The position numbers and the translations under genes are program-made. Below, one piece after another: positions 1 through 6,908 of a DNA stretch of 49,599 bases (position 1 is the first letter of the stretch; every line of letters starts with the position of its first letter). The stretch comes from an uncultured Lachnospiraceae bacterium (lineage in GTDB: Bacteria; Bacillota; Clostridia; Lachnospirales; Lachnospiraceae). The DNA lies in contig CANQOK010000011.1 of the NCBI GenBank assembly GCA_947625465.1, positions 1-49,599 on the forward strand, in the 5' to 3' direction. A model generated the notes under the pieces. That model saw nothing but the letters and a program-made list of their open reading frames with translations, was not told the DNA's origin and did not search any database.

Positions 1-103
1 CAGGAGTAAATGCTACTTGTGCAGAGATAATTTCTATCAGGCAAAGAATCAGTAGAATTTACTTTTGCAATTTAGCTGATGCAAAATTTTGGATTTTATT
101 CAC

Positions 104-132
104 TTGACAACGCTCCGGTTTTTGCATATACT
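104..132 (+). promoter_or_regulatory. Sigma-70 promoter of tRNA-Gly
   Basis: TTGACA (104-109) and TATACT (127-132) are separated by 17 bases. This near-consensus SigA promoter ends 20 bases before the tRNA. Bases 1-103 upstream hold no gene I can support. Confidence 0.8.
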
Positions 133-152
133 GTAAAAGGATTTTATCCTAA

Positions 153-223
153 GCAGATATGGTGCATCGGTAACACGCTAGCTTCCCAAGCTGGAGAGGC
201 GGGTTCGACTCCCGTTATCTGCT
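153..223 (+). tRNA. tRNA-Gly (anticodon CCC)
   Basis: The cloverleaf can be folded by eye. The 7-bp acceptor stem pairs GCAGATA with TATCTGC and is followed by discriminator T. The short D-arm pairs GTG with CAC, the anticodon stem pairs CTAGC with GCTGG around loop TTCCCAA (anticodon CCC), and the T-arm is GCGGG/CCCGT around TTCGACT. The CCA end is not encoded. A T-run directly downstream may act in termination. It decodes GGG glycine codons. Confidence 0.93.
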
Positions 224-292
224 TTTTTGATAAGTACTTTTTATAAACAGCGCCAGAAGAAATCAATTATTGTTTAAGCAATCATTTTTTAC

Positions 293-321
293 TTGAAATT
301 AACAAAAATATATGATATAGT
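293..321 (+). promoter_or_regulatory. Promoter of antisense RNA copy 1
   Basis: TTGAAA (293-298), a 17-base spacer and TATAGT (316-321). It faces right, toward the convergent toxin gene. The same hexamers and spacing occur at 896-924. Confidence 0.75.
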
Positions 322-329
322 TTAATCAG

Positions 330-354
330 AAAAAGGGAAAACCGCAGAAGCGGC
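330..354 (-). terminator. Terminator of the toxin mRNA
   Basis: Read on the minus strand, CCGC-TTCT-GCGG is followed by TTTTCCCTTTTT. This would give the toxin mRNA a 3' UTR of about 90 bases that is wholly complementary to the antisense RNA. Confidence 0.6.
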
Positions 355-394
355 TCTACCCCCAAATGAACAGTTACACCGCTATAAGCGGCAA

Positions 395-432
395 GCCGTC
401 ACTAGTGCAAGTAGTGGCGGCTATTTTCTTTT
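395..432 (+). terminator. Terminator of antisense RNA copy 1
   Basis: A 10-bp stem (395-404 with 412-421, one G-U pair) is followed by a tail rich in T. The right arm ends on the first base of the toxin stop codon (opposite strand), so the RNA covers the end of the toxin coding sequence. Confidence 0.7.
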
Positions 433-513
433 GTCCTTAAAAATCTGATAAACCAGACTGATAAAGGCAACAATGAATGTACAGAACAAAAATAAATCCT
501 GATATGTAATCAT
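421..513 (-). CDS. Holin-like type I toxin peptide (30 aa)
   Basis: A 30-residue hydrophobic peptide beginning MITYQDLF, with one membrane-spanning segment (about residues 7-25) and a basic tail KDKRK. Size, topology and tail fit the putative holin-like toxins of type I toxin-antitoxin systems (TxpA family), which insert in the cytoplasmic membrane. The frame stays open upstream to 621. I chose the internal ATG because it has an excellent Shine-Dalgarno AAAGGAGGG about 7 bases before it, while the upstream extension is charged and lies in the structured leader. Regulation should be by the convergent antisense RNA (328-432) and by leader folding (520-573). The family assignment rests on features and context, not on a search. 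Confidence 0.72.
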   Translation of the reverse strand: MITYQDLFLFCTFIVAFISLVYQIFKDKRK

Positions 514-519
514 TGTATC

Positions 520-573
520 GCCCTCCTTTCTTTCGTCTGGAGGGCTATTTGAGCCCTCCGAAAAATCAGAGGG
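520..573 (-). promoter_or_regulatory. Toxin mRNA leader with competing hairpins over the Shine-Dalgarno
   Basis: In mRNA order there are four short complementary segments. W (complement of 567-573) reads CCCTCTG, Z (559-553) reads GGAGGGC, Y (545-539) reads GCCCTCC, and X (526-520) reads GGAGGGC and contains the Shine-Dalgarno. W can pair with Z, Z with Y, and Y with X. W-Z plus Y-X would hide the ribosome site, while Z-Y would free it. The pairings are visible in the sequence; the switching behaviour is inferred. Confidence 0.6.
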
Positions 574-611
574 GTTAAGCCGCCTCGGCTCTGTGGTTCT
601 CCCATATCGAC

Positions 612-640
612 AATATATCACATTTCTATACTTATTTCAA
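612..640 (-). promoter_or_regulatory. Promoter of the toxin gene
   Basis: On the minus strand TTGAAA (640-635), 17 bases, then TATATT (617-612). Transcription would start near 605, giving a leader of about 92 bases before the toxin ATG. Confidence 0.65.
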
Positions 641-688
641 TAATATCAATATCTTTGAATTATTTTTTGTGTCTATTTCTTTTTATTC

Positions 689-717
689 TTGAAATTTATT
701 ATACCATATGCTATAGT
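689..717 (+). promoter_or_regulatory. Promoter of a third small RNA
   Basis: TTGAAA (689-694), 17 bases, TATAGT (712-717). These are the same hexamers and spacing as the two antisense-RNA promoters, but the sequence downstream is different. Confidence 0.6.
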
Positions 718-723
718 AAAAAA

Positions 724-812
724 AGAGGTTACCGCCCACAAGGTGGGTTGACCAAGTTATTGGATAGAAATTCCATCCCGTCGCTGGTCAAAGTTTTGGG
801 GTGGTTTTTCTA
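724..812 (+). ncRNA. Candidate small structured RNA of unknown function
   Basis: The unit is bounded by the promoter at 689-717 and an intrinsic terminator at 773-810 (CCATCCC with GGGGTGG, then TTTTT). Inside are CCCAC-AAG-GTGGG and a longer-range TTGACCA/TGGTCAA pairing whose loop contains the left terminator arm, so the two would form a pseudoknot or exclude each other. A 75-codon frame crosses the unit but its start lies before the promoter and it reads through the terminator, so I favour RNA. No opposing gene is visible. Confidence 0.45.
769..812. repeat. Terminator-containing direct repeat, copy A
   Basis: About 45 bases match 2239-2283 with roughly six differences. The segment from GGTCAAAG through the T-run is identical in the two copies. 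Both carry an intrinsic terminator, and the differences lie mainly in the left half. Confidence 0.75.
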
Positions 813-895
813 TGTAGACTTACTTACAGAACGTAAAAACGAATGTAAGCAGTGCCAGAAAAATCAATTATTATCCAAGTAATCAGTTTTTTTAC

Positions 896-924
896 TTGAA
901 ATTGATAAAAATATATGATATAGT
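896..924 (+). promoter_or_regulatory. Promoter of antisense RNA copy 2
   Basis: TTGAAA (896-901), 17 bases, TATAGT (919-924), identical in both boxes to copy 1. Confidence 0.72.
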
Positions 925-930
925 TTAATC

Positions 931-1037
931 AGAAAAGGGAAAATCGCAGAAGCGGCTCTACCCTCAATAATTGGCAATTATACCGTCATAAACGGCAAGC
1001 CGTCACTAGTGCAAGTAGTGGCGGCTATTTTCTTTTG
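931..1037 (+). ncRNA. Orphan copy of the antisense antitoxin RNA
   Basis: Same layout as the RNA at 328-432, with the terminator stem (999-1008 with 1016-1025) unchanged. Differences cluster in the middle. The hairpin CCGC-TATAA-GCGG of copy 1 is here CCGT-CATAA-ACGG (983-995), a compensatory C-G to U-A change that keeps the stem. With no complete toxin gene attached it could act in trans on the 421-513 toxin mRNA, or be a remnant. Confidence 0.6.
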
Positions 1038-1068
1038 TCCTTAAAATCTGATAAACCAGACTGATAAA
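1025..1068 (-). pseudogene. Frameshifted remnant of the toxin 3' end
   Basis: This stretch matches the last 13 or so codons of the toxin at 421-513 but lacks one base in the A-run near 1043, which shifts the frame before the KDKRK tail. Nothing upstream resembles the toxin start, so it cannot make the peptide. Confidence 0.7.
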
Positions 1069-1083
1069 TGAATTGTAAAACGA

Positions 1084-1112
1084 TAGAAAAAATCATATTT
1101 TAATGCTATAAT
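1084..1112 (+). promoter_or_regulatory. Probable promoter of the 342-residue gene
   Basis: TATAAT at 1107-1112 is preceded by TAGAAA at 1084-1089, 17 bases away. The -10 is perfect and the -35 weak. An imperfect hairpin at 1134-1157 (CCGTTGA/TCGACGG) sits in the resulting leader. Confidence 0.45.
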
Positions 1113-1192
1113 GATGTTTAAGAGCCAATTACAACCGTTGAGTTTCCCATCGACGGTATGACAAAGTGTGAGGAAGCAAGGGAAATATTAAT

Positions 1193-2221
1193 ATGGGATT
1201 TCTGTCATTTAACGAAATGTATTTTACGCAGGCGCTTGACAGGCTGGAGGGCAGGACGCTTGATAAAAAAGAACTGTATGAAGCAAAGCAGCTTCTCAAG
1301 CTTCTCGATGATCTGCTTGATGAGGGATATACGCTGCTGAATCGCACTCTGGAAGAAAAATACGGTGCTGTTTCGAGACTTCGAGCCATTTTGAAAGCCC
1401 ATGACGAATCACCGTTTCCAATTCAAAAAAGAATCCTTTCAAATGTGGAGTATGACGATGCAGAAATAGAAATCGAATCAGTTTGTGAGCGGCTGTCGGA
1501 ACATATGCAAAGCGGCACCACCCCATCAGATAATCCGTTTCTTGCCGACCTTATCCATTACTGCCAATGGATTCCACAACAGTCCGATACCGCTTATGTG
1601 TTTTTACTCCGTGACGCTTTTCTGCCATATCTCTATTTTAGAGGCAATGGTAAAAGCAGCCTGTATCCGTGGGTAATCAATCGGGATTTCCTGTGGCAGA
1701 CCGCAGAGAAAGGCGTAGACGATTTCTTTCGGCTGCCCGTGTATGAGGCGCTGGAAAGCGGCGTTTCGGGCTATGAAGACTTCTCCACATTTTGCAGGCC
1801 CCGCATCCGGAAAGTACTCTGCGAACACACCGTTTTGGAAAGAACTCTCCGGGAACTGTTAGGCGGAATTCGGGAGGAAAAAATCCTTGTGATCGAATCC
1901 GGCTATTGTGGAACCGTCCCGCTGATGCTTGCGGCGCTGGATGACCGTGTGGATTTCCGGCTTTATACGACAGCCCCATTTCTGTATGATGTCTACCGGG
2001 AGAAAATCTTTTGTCAAAAATATGAGAAGATTCGCTCCTTTGAGATGTTGTACGCGCAGGACGCTCTGATGAAGTTTTCCTCTTTTCGAAACGGACGCTT
2101 TTATGTCAAAACCGCCACAGATAAAGAGATATGGGAGAAAGCAGTCAGCGAAGCCGCTGCCCTGCAAGGCGGGAAATCCAATATTTCAGTGGGATACACC
2201 GCAAAAGCAGCATTTTTGTAA
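1193..2221 (+). CDS. Uncharacterised 342-residue protein
   Basis: No confident family. The ATG has AAGGGA 9 bases upstream. The N-terminal 100 residues are charged and helical; there is no signal peptide or membrane segment. Two motifs stand out: FLLRDAFLPYLYF (about 132-144) followed by LYPWVINRDFL, and VIESGYCGTVPLMLAAL (about 233-249). The first recalls the ARDG...SRR pattern, and the second the D-x-G-x-x-GT pattern, of uncharacterised HAD-like proteins in bacterial glycan clusters. This is a loose resemblance from memory and could be wrong. The gene has its own promoter and a terminator immediately downstream, and lies between the two terminator-bearing repeats, suggesting an accessory insertion. 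Confidence 0.6.
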   Translation: MGFLSFNEMYFTQALDRLEGRTLDKKELYEAKQLLKLLDDLLDEGYTLLNRTLEEKYGAVSRLRAILKAHDESPFPIQKRILSNVEYDDAEIEIESVCERLSEHMQSGTTPSDNPFLADLIHYCQWIPQQSDTAYVFLLRDAFLPYLYFRGNGKSSLYPWVINRDFLWQTAEKGVDDFFRLPVYEALESGVSGYEDFSTFCRPRIRKVLCEHTVLERTLRELLGGIREEKILVIESGYCGTVPLMLAALDDRVDFRLYTTAPFLYDVYREKIFCQKYEKIRSFEMLYAQDALMKFSSFRNGRFYVKTATDKEIWEKAVSEAAALQGGKSNISVGYTAKAAFL

Positions 2222-2238
2222 GCAACTATTTAAAAACA

Positions 2239-2283
2239 GGAATTCCACCCCGCCACCGGTCAAAGTTTTGGGGTGGTTTTTCT
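2239..2283. repeat. Terminator-containing direct repeat, copy B
   Basis: Matches 769-812. It directly follows the 342-residue gene. The opposing YibE/F reading frame ends inside it (stop at 2262-2260), so its last codons (TTPKL) are encoded by the repeat. Confidence 0.75.
2245..2282 (+). terminator. Terminator of the 342-residue gene
   Basis: CCACCCC (2245-2251) pairs with GGGGTGG (2270-2276), followed by five T. The A-rich side gives no clear T-run on the minus strand, so it probably works in the plus direction only. Confidence 0.7.
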
Positions 2284-3378
2284 TGTCCTTTTCAAAAAAT
2301 ATGCGGAAACTGTCGATACAAAGGGAACCGTCAAAATAATTCCAAGCGTCCCCGCAAGGCTCTGCATGATCTCAATCCCGATTTCATACATATTCATTAC
2401 CTGATGCGCGGGATAGGCATATGCATAAATAATGAACAGCGTGTTGACAGAACTTCCCACATAAGCAAGAATCAGCGTATTGGACATCGTACCGATCATA
2501 TCCCTGCCGATATGCATGCCGGAACGAAACAGTTCCATCCGGGAAAGCGTGGGAGATTTTTCATGGATCTCGGTCAGGGAAGACGCCACTGACATTGCCA
2601 CATCCATCACTGCTCCCAGGGAAGACACCAGAATACCGGAGAACAGGATTCCTCCGATCTGCACCTGCGTATTCTGCCCAATATAAACCAGAGTTTCGAT
2701 GCTTTCCACATTGTATCCGTTAATATGCGCTGCCGCTCCGAAGATTAACGCAATTACTCCTGCCATGATAACGCCGCAGACTGTGCCGACCATGGCACAG
2801 AACGATTTTATCGAAACATCTCCGATTAAAACAATGGAAATCACCGTAATCAGAATGACAGCCGCAACCGCAGACCAAAACGGAGAACAGCCGATATACA
2901 ACATCGGAATATATAACATAAGAATGACCAGAAAGGTAAAAACCAGCGCAGCAATGGAATGGATTCCCCGCTTTCCGCCTACCAGCCACATCACAGCCAA
3001 AAACGCAATTACCATAATGGCAATGGGAAATTCCCTGTCATAATTATAAACACTTGCAGCAACCGTACCGTCATAGGTACTCAGGCGGACAATCACCTTG
3101 GTTCCCGGTGTACAATAGGCGCCGTATAAATATCCGTTCATACTGCTTCCCTTTACCGTTTCCCCTTTATGACTGCCTGACGTAATACGCAGAATAACCT
3201 CCTGGCTGGCAGAATTTGTTCCGTCAGCCAAAAGGTCTTCTTCTGTCACTTCCAGCACCTCTGCTTTTGCAAACTCTGTATTGTCTTCTGCCAGAAGCGG
3301 TTTAACATTTACACTGTGATAAAAGATCATGATTGCCGCAAGAATTACCAAAACAATGATATAGATTCTTTTTAGCAA
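2260..3378 (-). CDS. YibE/F family polytopic membrane protein
   Basis: The first hydrophobic helix follows LLKR. An extracytoplasmic region of about 100 residues comes next, then about seven membrane segments, the layout of the YibE/F family (function unknown). I chose the TTG start at 3378-3376: it overlaps the stop of the phosphoesterase by 7 bases and has a GAAGGGA Shine-Dalgarno, which indicates translational coupling. An ATG at 3414 in the same frame would add 12 polar residues and has a poorer site. The C-terminus (TTPKL and stop) falls inside the terminator repeat at 2239-2283, so the natural end may have been replaced. It is co-transcribed with the surface phosphoesterase, but no functional link is known to me. 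Confidence 0.82.
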   Translation of the reverse strand: MLKRIYIIVLVILAAIMIFYHSVNVKPLLAEDNTEFAKAEVLEVTEEDLLADGTNSASQEVILRITSGSHKGETVKGSSMNGYLYGAYCTPGTKVIVRLSTYDGTVAASVYNYDREFPIAIMVIAFLAVMWLVGGKRGIHSIAALVFTFLVILMLYIPMLYIGCSPFWSAVAAVILITVISIVLIGDVSIKSFCAMVGTVCGVIMAGVIALIFGAAAHINGYNVESIETLVYIGQNTQVQIGGILFSGILVSSLGAVMDVAMSVASSLTEIHEKSPTLSRMELFRSGMHIGRDMIGTMSNTLILAYVGSSVNTLFIIYAYAYPAHQVMNMYEIGIEIMQSLAGTLGIILTVPFVSTVSAYFLKRTRKTTPKL

Positions 3379-5516
3379 TCCATTCCCTTCTTTCTCAATA
3401 CTGCCGCGCTGCATCCGCCTGCTGCTGCCAATAACAGCAGAATCATAGGTACCGCATTATTGCTGTCTCCGGTTTTCGGCGCGTTGCCTGCACTTGCAGA
3501 CTGCAGGGTTGTTGTTTCCATATTTTGTGTTTGCTGATTGTCAATATCTTGGGACGGTTCCTCACCCGGATTCTCGGATGGCTCTTTGCTCGGGTTTTCA
3601 GACGATTCTTCACTCGGATTCTCGGATGGCTCTTCGCTCGGATTTTCAGACGGTTCTTCACCGGGTTCCTCAACCAATTTTAACTCTGACAGGGCATTCA
3701 CAACATCCTGTTTTGCGCTCATATATATTTCTCCCGAAATAATCGGTAATTCCTTCCCATCTAACTGCAGATAAATCGTTTTGTCAAGCAGGCTGGAAAA
3801 ACCTCTCATTAACCGGTTGACTGAACTGCCCGGCGTAGTTTCTTTATCCTGATAATTACTCTTTACAGAGCCATATCCGGATAACGGATCACTGTCTGTT
3901 CCATAGTTTAAGGAAGCGATTTCTGCGCCCAGGTCCTCGTCGATCACATACAGATTCTGTAATTTCGCAAATGCATCCTGCACCGCTGCTACACTTTCTT
4001 CCGTATACTTATCCTCTTCAATTGCCTTTACCTGTGCTGCCAGTTTCGCAAGCGTAACGTCTTCCGCACTTTTTTGAATAGTAAAGCTGTCCGCATACTG
4101 ATTTCCCTGATAATCATAGGTTTTGATCGTCAAAGAAGTTGCCGTAAAATCAATGGTGGAATATGCCGGCAGACATACGTTGGTCCTCTCCGCAATATAA
4201 TACGGCGTATAATTTAACAGATTATAATACTTACTTCCGGACCCGGAGCCGGTCGTGATATACAAAGTCCCTTCCGGATTCAGTACGCTTCCCTTTGACA
4301 GATCATAATCGATCACTTCTCCATTATAGATCTGATAACTTCTGGAATATGTATGATCATGTCCGGTCAGACATAAATCAATATCAAATTCATCCATCAG
4401 CGGAGCAAAGATGATCCGGTTGCTGGAAGCATCCGTATCCGCATGCGGCTGTCCGGATCCATAGATGTCACTGTGGAAAATGACAACTTTCCAGATTGCA
4501 TCTTCATGACTGGCAACTGCTTCCTGCATCAGTTTTCTGTGTTCTGCCTGATTCCGGTTATTACTGTTTAAGCTGATAAACAGGGTATCCCCATAGGAGA
4601 AATAATAATCGCTGCCTGCAGCGGTAGCTCCCAAGCCGGAAACATTCGGATTGTTGAAATGGTAACTGTAATCAATTCCTGCCAAATCGTGATTTCCGAT
4701 TGTAGACGCGATGGGAAGGCTACGGAATATAGAAGGATACAGATATCCTGCATATTCGCTTTCTCTTGCTTTCCTGTTATTTGCGCTGCTGGCACCAGAG
4801 GTATCCACCTGGTCACCTGCAGAAAGCAAAAATGCCGCGTTGGGAGCCTTTTTCAAAGCCGATTCCATGGTCAGATTCCAGTTATAAGCGTCTCTTGCCG
4901 CACTGTCGTCGCTGTCCGTATTATCCGTAGAAGTTCCGGACGCACCGATCTGCGGGTCACCGGTCAGAATGGTTGTAAAAGAAGCAAAGCTGTGGGTTGT
5001 GTAATTCTGCGGCTCGGACCATTCTGTATTTGTTCCGATATAGTTATCTGTATACTGATACTGATAAGCTGTGTTTTCTTCCAGGTAATCTTCTACTGCT
5101 ACATGGTTGGATGCCTGATAAACCTTTCCTTGCCAGTTTTCCTGCTGAATTGCAGTTGCCTTTCCCACTGCGATCCTGGCATCGACCGGTACATCTTTGC
5201 TGTCTGTCTTTTTCCAGATCCGGACTGCCGGGAACCCGGGAGTTTGTTCACTGTACCATGAAAACCGGACTCCCTTTTCATCTTTGTCCGGCGTCAGCGC
5301 AATCTTTCCGGAATCTGCCTTTTCTTTTGTATCCCATATCGTACTGCGCCAGGTTTGAAAAGCACTGCTGTTATCGGTATCCGTTTTAAAGGTGCTTTGA
5401 CTGACATCTACTTCTCCTCCATAGGCATAGGCATTGACTGACGGAACCATACTTACCATTGTCACGGAAAGCGCCAGAGAAGCAGCCAATTTCTTACATA
5501 ACCGTTTTCTGTTCAT
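3372..5516 (-). CDS. Secreted, sortase-anchored purple-acid-phosphatase-like metallophosphoesterase
   Basis: 714 residues. A signal peptide spans about 1-30 (basic MNRKRLCKK, then hydrophobic, ending NAYA). A fibronectin-like N-domain as in purple acid phosphatases covers about 75-175. A calcineurin-like domain of about 180-450 follows with metal motifs GDPQ (186), GDQVD (234), GNHD (274), HSD (348) and GHDH (385). A helical region leads to a Pro/Ser/Glu tandem-repeat stalk and then a sortase-type signal APKTGD, hydrophobic helix and RKKGMDC tail. It should sit on the cell wall and hydrolyse an extracellular phosphoester; the substrate is unknown. The Shine-Dalgarno TAGGAGG precedes the ATG. 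It heads a two-gene operon with the YibE/F gene. Confidence 0.88.
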   Translation of the reverse strand: MNRKRLCKKLAASLALSVTMVSMVPSVNAYAYGGEVDVSQSTFKTDTDNSSAFQTWRSTIWDTKEKADSGKIALTPDKDEKGVRFSWYSEQTPGFPAVRIWKKTDSKDVPVDARIAVGKATAIQQENWQGKVYQASNHVAVEDYLEENTAYQYQYTDNYIGTNTEWSEPQNYTTHSFASFTTILTGDPQIGASGTSTDNTDSDDSAARDAYNWNLTMESALKKAPNAAFLLSAGDQVDTSGASSANNRKARESEYAGYLYPSIFRSLPIASTIGNHDLAGIDYSYHFNNPNVSGLGATAAGSDYYFSYGDTLFISLNSNNRNQAEHRKLMQEAVASHEDAIWKVVIFHSDIYGSGQPHADTDASSNRIIFAPLMDEFDIDLCLTGHDHTYSRSYQIYNGEVIDYDLSKGSVLNPEGTLYITTGSGSGSKYYNLLNYTPYYIAERTNVCLPAYSTIDFTATSLTIKTYDYQGNQYADSFTIQKSAEDVTLAKLAAQVKAIEEDKYTEESVAAVQDAFAKLQNLYVIDEDLGAEIASLNYGTDSDPLSGYGSVKSNYQDKETTPGSSVNRLMRGFSSLLDKTIYLQLDGKELPIISGEIYMSAKQDVVNALSELKLVEEPGEEPSENPSEEPSENPSEESSENPSKEPSENPGEEPSQDIDNQQTQNMETTTLQSASAGNAPKTGDSNNAVPMILLLLAAAGGCSAAVLRKKGMDC

Positions 5517-5624
5517 AATGAAACCTCCTAAAATAAATTGTTATCTTCCGCTTTTTCAGCAGATATCGATTACAATTTGATTCTAGGAGGTTTGTGTAAA
5601 ATCCGCTATCCTGTTCTTGTAAGA

Positions 5625-6908
5625 TTATGGTAAGTTGTTTGTAAAATCCGCATAGCAGTCCCGGATCGTAGTATACCCTTCGGCTTCCAGCTGCTCCTTC
5701 TGAAACTTCTTATTCTTCTTCATATTGGCAACCAATACCTGTTTTCCTTCGGCCCGCGCTGCTTTCGCCGCCTCCAGCACCTTTAACATGCCTTCCTTCG
5801 ACATTCCCTTCTCGATCAGATATGCAACCTTTTCCCTGCCGCCCGGCACCCGATAGCCGCGTTCCAGAAGCAGCATTACGATCCGTTCAAAACCGATGGA
5901 AAATCCGCAGGCACAGGTCTCCTGTCCGGTAAATTTGCCGATCATCTGATCGTAGCGGCCGCCGCCGCCCACGGAACTGCCGAATTCATCCATGGAAATC
6001 TCAAAGATCGTGCCAGTGTAATAAGACATTCCCCGCACCAGCGTCGGATCAAATACGATACGAAAGCTGGCTTCCTTCGCCGCTTCCACGCTGCTCATGA
6101 TCATGGCAAGTCCGTCCGCCGTTTCCACATCCAGATAACCGTCCAGCGTAGTTTTCAAGCGCTCTACGTCCGCAATGCTGCCGGATACATGTTCAAAAAG
6201 TTTCAAATACTTGTCAACGGAATCCGCCGCATAGCCGTTTTCCTTTAATTCAGCAGCTACGCCGTCCAGTCCGATCTTATCCATTTTATCCAAAATGATA
6301 AATACGTTATCGTAATCTTCCTCGGCAAACCCACTGTAGGCAGCCATAGCCTTCAGAATCTTCCGGTCATTGATCCGAATGGTAAAATTCTGAAACTCCA
6401 GCTTCCCCAGCAGCGTCGTCGTCGCAAGGATCAATTCGATTTCCGCCAGATTGGTGGGTTCGCCCAAAATATCGATATCACACTGCACAAACTGCCGGAA
6501 CCTGCCGCGCTGCGGCCGGTCTGCCCGCCATACGTTTCCGATCTGCAGGGCCTTAAAGGGGGACGGCAGATCATTGGCGTTATTCGCATAATAGCGGGAA
6601 AGCGGCAGCGTCAGGTCATACCGCAGACCGCTGTCCGTCAGATCCCCTTCTGTCTGGGCTGTCTCCAGATTCAGCTTCTCGCCGCGTTTTAAGATCTTAA
6701 AGATCAGCTTCTCATTTTCTCCGCCCTGCTTGCTGGACAGATTCTCAATATGCTCCACACAGGGCGTTTCAATGGAAGAAAACCCAAACATTCTGTAGGT
6801 TTCTTTGATCAGCCCGATCACATAATCCCGGATCTCCATTTCCGCCGGCAGGATATCTTTCATACCGGTTACCGGTTTCTTTTTTAATGTATTATTCTGC
6901 GCTTTCAT
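5625..6908 (-). CDS. hisS: Histidyl-tRNA synthetase
   Basis: 427 residues, normal for bacterial HisRS, a cytoplasmic class II synthetase that charges tRNA-His. Visible motifs are LRYDLTLPLSRY and the motif 2 region with RADRPQRGRFRQF, the histidine-binding GMSYYTGTIFE, GGGGRYD, and motif 3 with ACGFSIGFERI, followed by the C-terminal anticodon-binding domain. The ATG has GGAGGAGACAT upstream and overlaps the end of hemZ by 17 bases, so the two are co-transcribed. aspS, often next in Clostridia, does not follow here. The stretch 5517-5624 between this gene and the phosphoesterase contains no clear terminator. Confidence 0.97.
   Translation of the reverse strand: MKAQNNTLKKKPVTGMKDILPAEMEIRDYVIGLIKETYRMFGFSSIETPCVEHIENLSSKQGGENEKLIFKILKRGEKLNLETAQTEGDLTDSGLRYDLTLPLSRYYANNANDLPSPFKALQIGNVWRADRPQRGRFRQFVQCDIDILGEPTNLAEIELILATTTLLGKLEFQNFTIRINDRKILKAMAAYSGFAEEDYDNVFIILDKMDKIGLDGVAAELKENGYAADSVDKYLKLFEHVSGSIADVERLKTTLDGYLDVETADGLAMIMSSVEAAKEASFRIVFDPTLVRGMSYYTGTIFEISMDEFGSSVGGGGRYDQMIGKFTGQETCACGFSIGFERIVMLLLERGYRVPGGREKVAYLIEKGMSKEGMLKVLEAAKAARAEGKQVLVANMKKNKKFQKEQLEAEGYTTIRDCYADFTNNLP

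Larger units (their letters stand above)
328..432 (+). ncRNA. Predicted RatA-like antisense antitoxin RNA, copy 1
   Basis: The RNA is predicted to start about 7 bases after the -10 box. It carries hairpins CCGC-AGAA-GCGG (342-353) and CCGC-TATAA-GCGG (379-391), and ends in a terminator whose arms 395-404 and 412-421 pair with one G-U, followed by a T-rich tail. It runs convergent to the toxin gene and overlaps the end of its coding sequence and its whole predicted 3' UTR, so it can form about 100 bp of duplex with the toxin mRNA. This is the geometry of TxpA/RatA-type systems. Compensatory changes in the copy at 931-1037 support the second hairpin. The exact ends are inferred. Confidence 0.7.
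244..465. repeat. Direct repeat copy 1 (antisense-RNA/toxin 3' end unit)
   Basis: About 220 bases recur at 846-1068. The shared unit covers the antisense-RNA promoter, the whole RNA, its terminator and the DNA encoding the last residues of the toxin. Similarity stops abruptly after the GATAAA at the right edge. Only this copy continues into a complete toxin gene. Confidence 0.85.
846..1068. repeat. Direct repeat copy 2 (antisense RNA without toxin)
   Basis: Second copy of the unit at 244-465. Promoter, RNA and terminator are intact, but the sequence breaks off inside the toxin 3' end and no toxin start, leader or promoter follows. Confidence 0.85.

Noticed and set aside
655-882. 75-codon plus-strand reading frame between the two antitoxin copies
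   Set aside because: Its ATG precedes the likely promoter at 689-717, and it reads through hairpins and a strong terminator; no Shine-Dalgarno. A structured RNA explains the sequence better.
3541-3670. Tandem repeat in DNA
   Set aside because: It is simply the coding sequence of the Pro/Ser/Glu stalk of the surface phosphoesterase; not a CRISPR or separate element.
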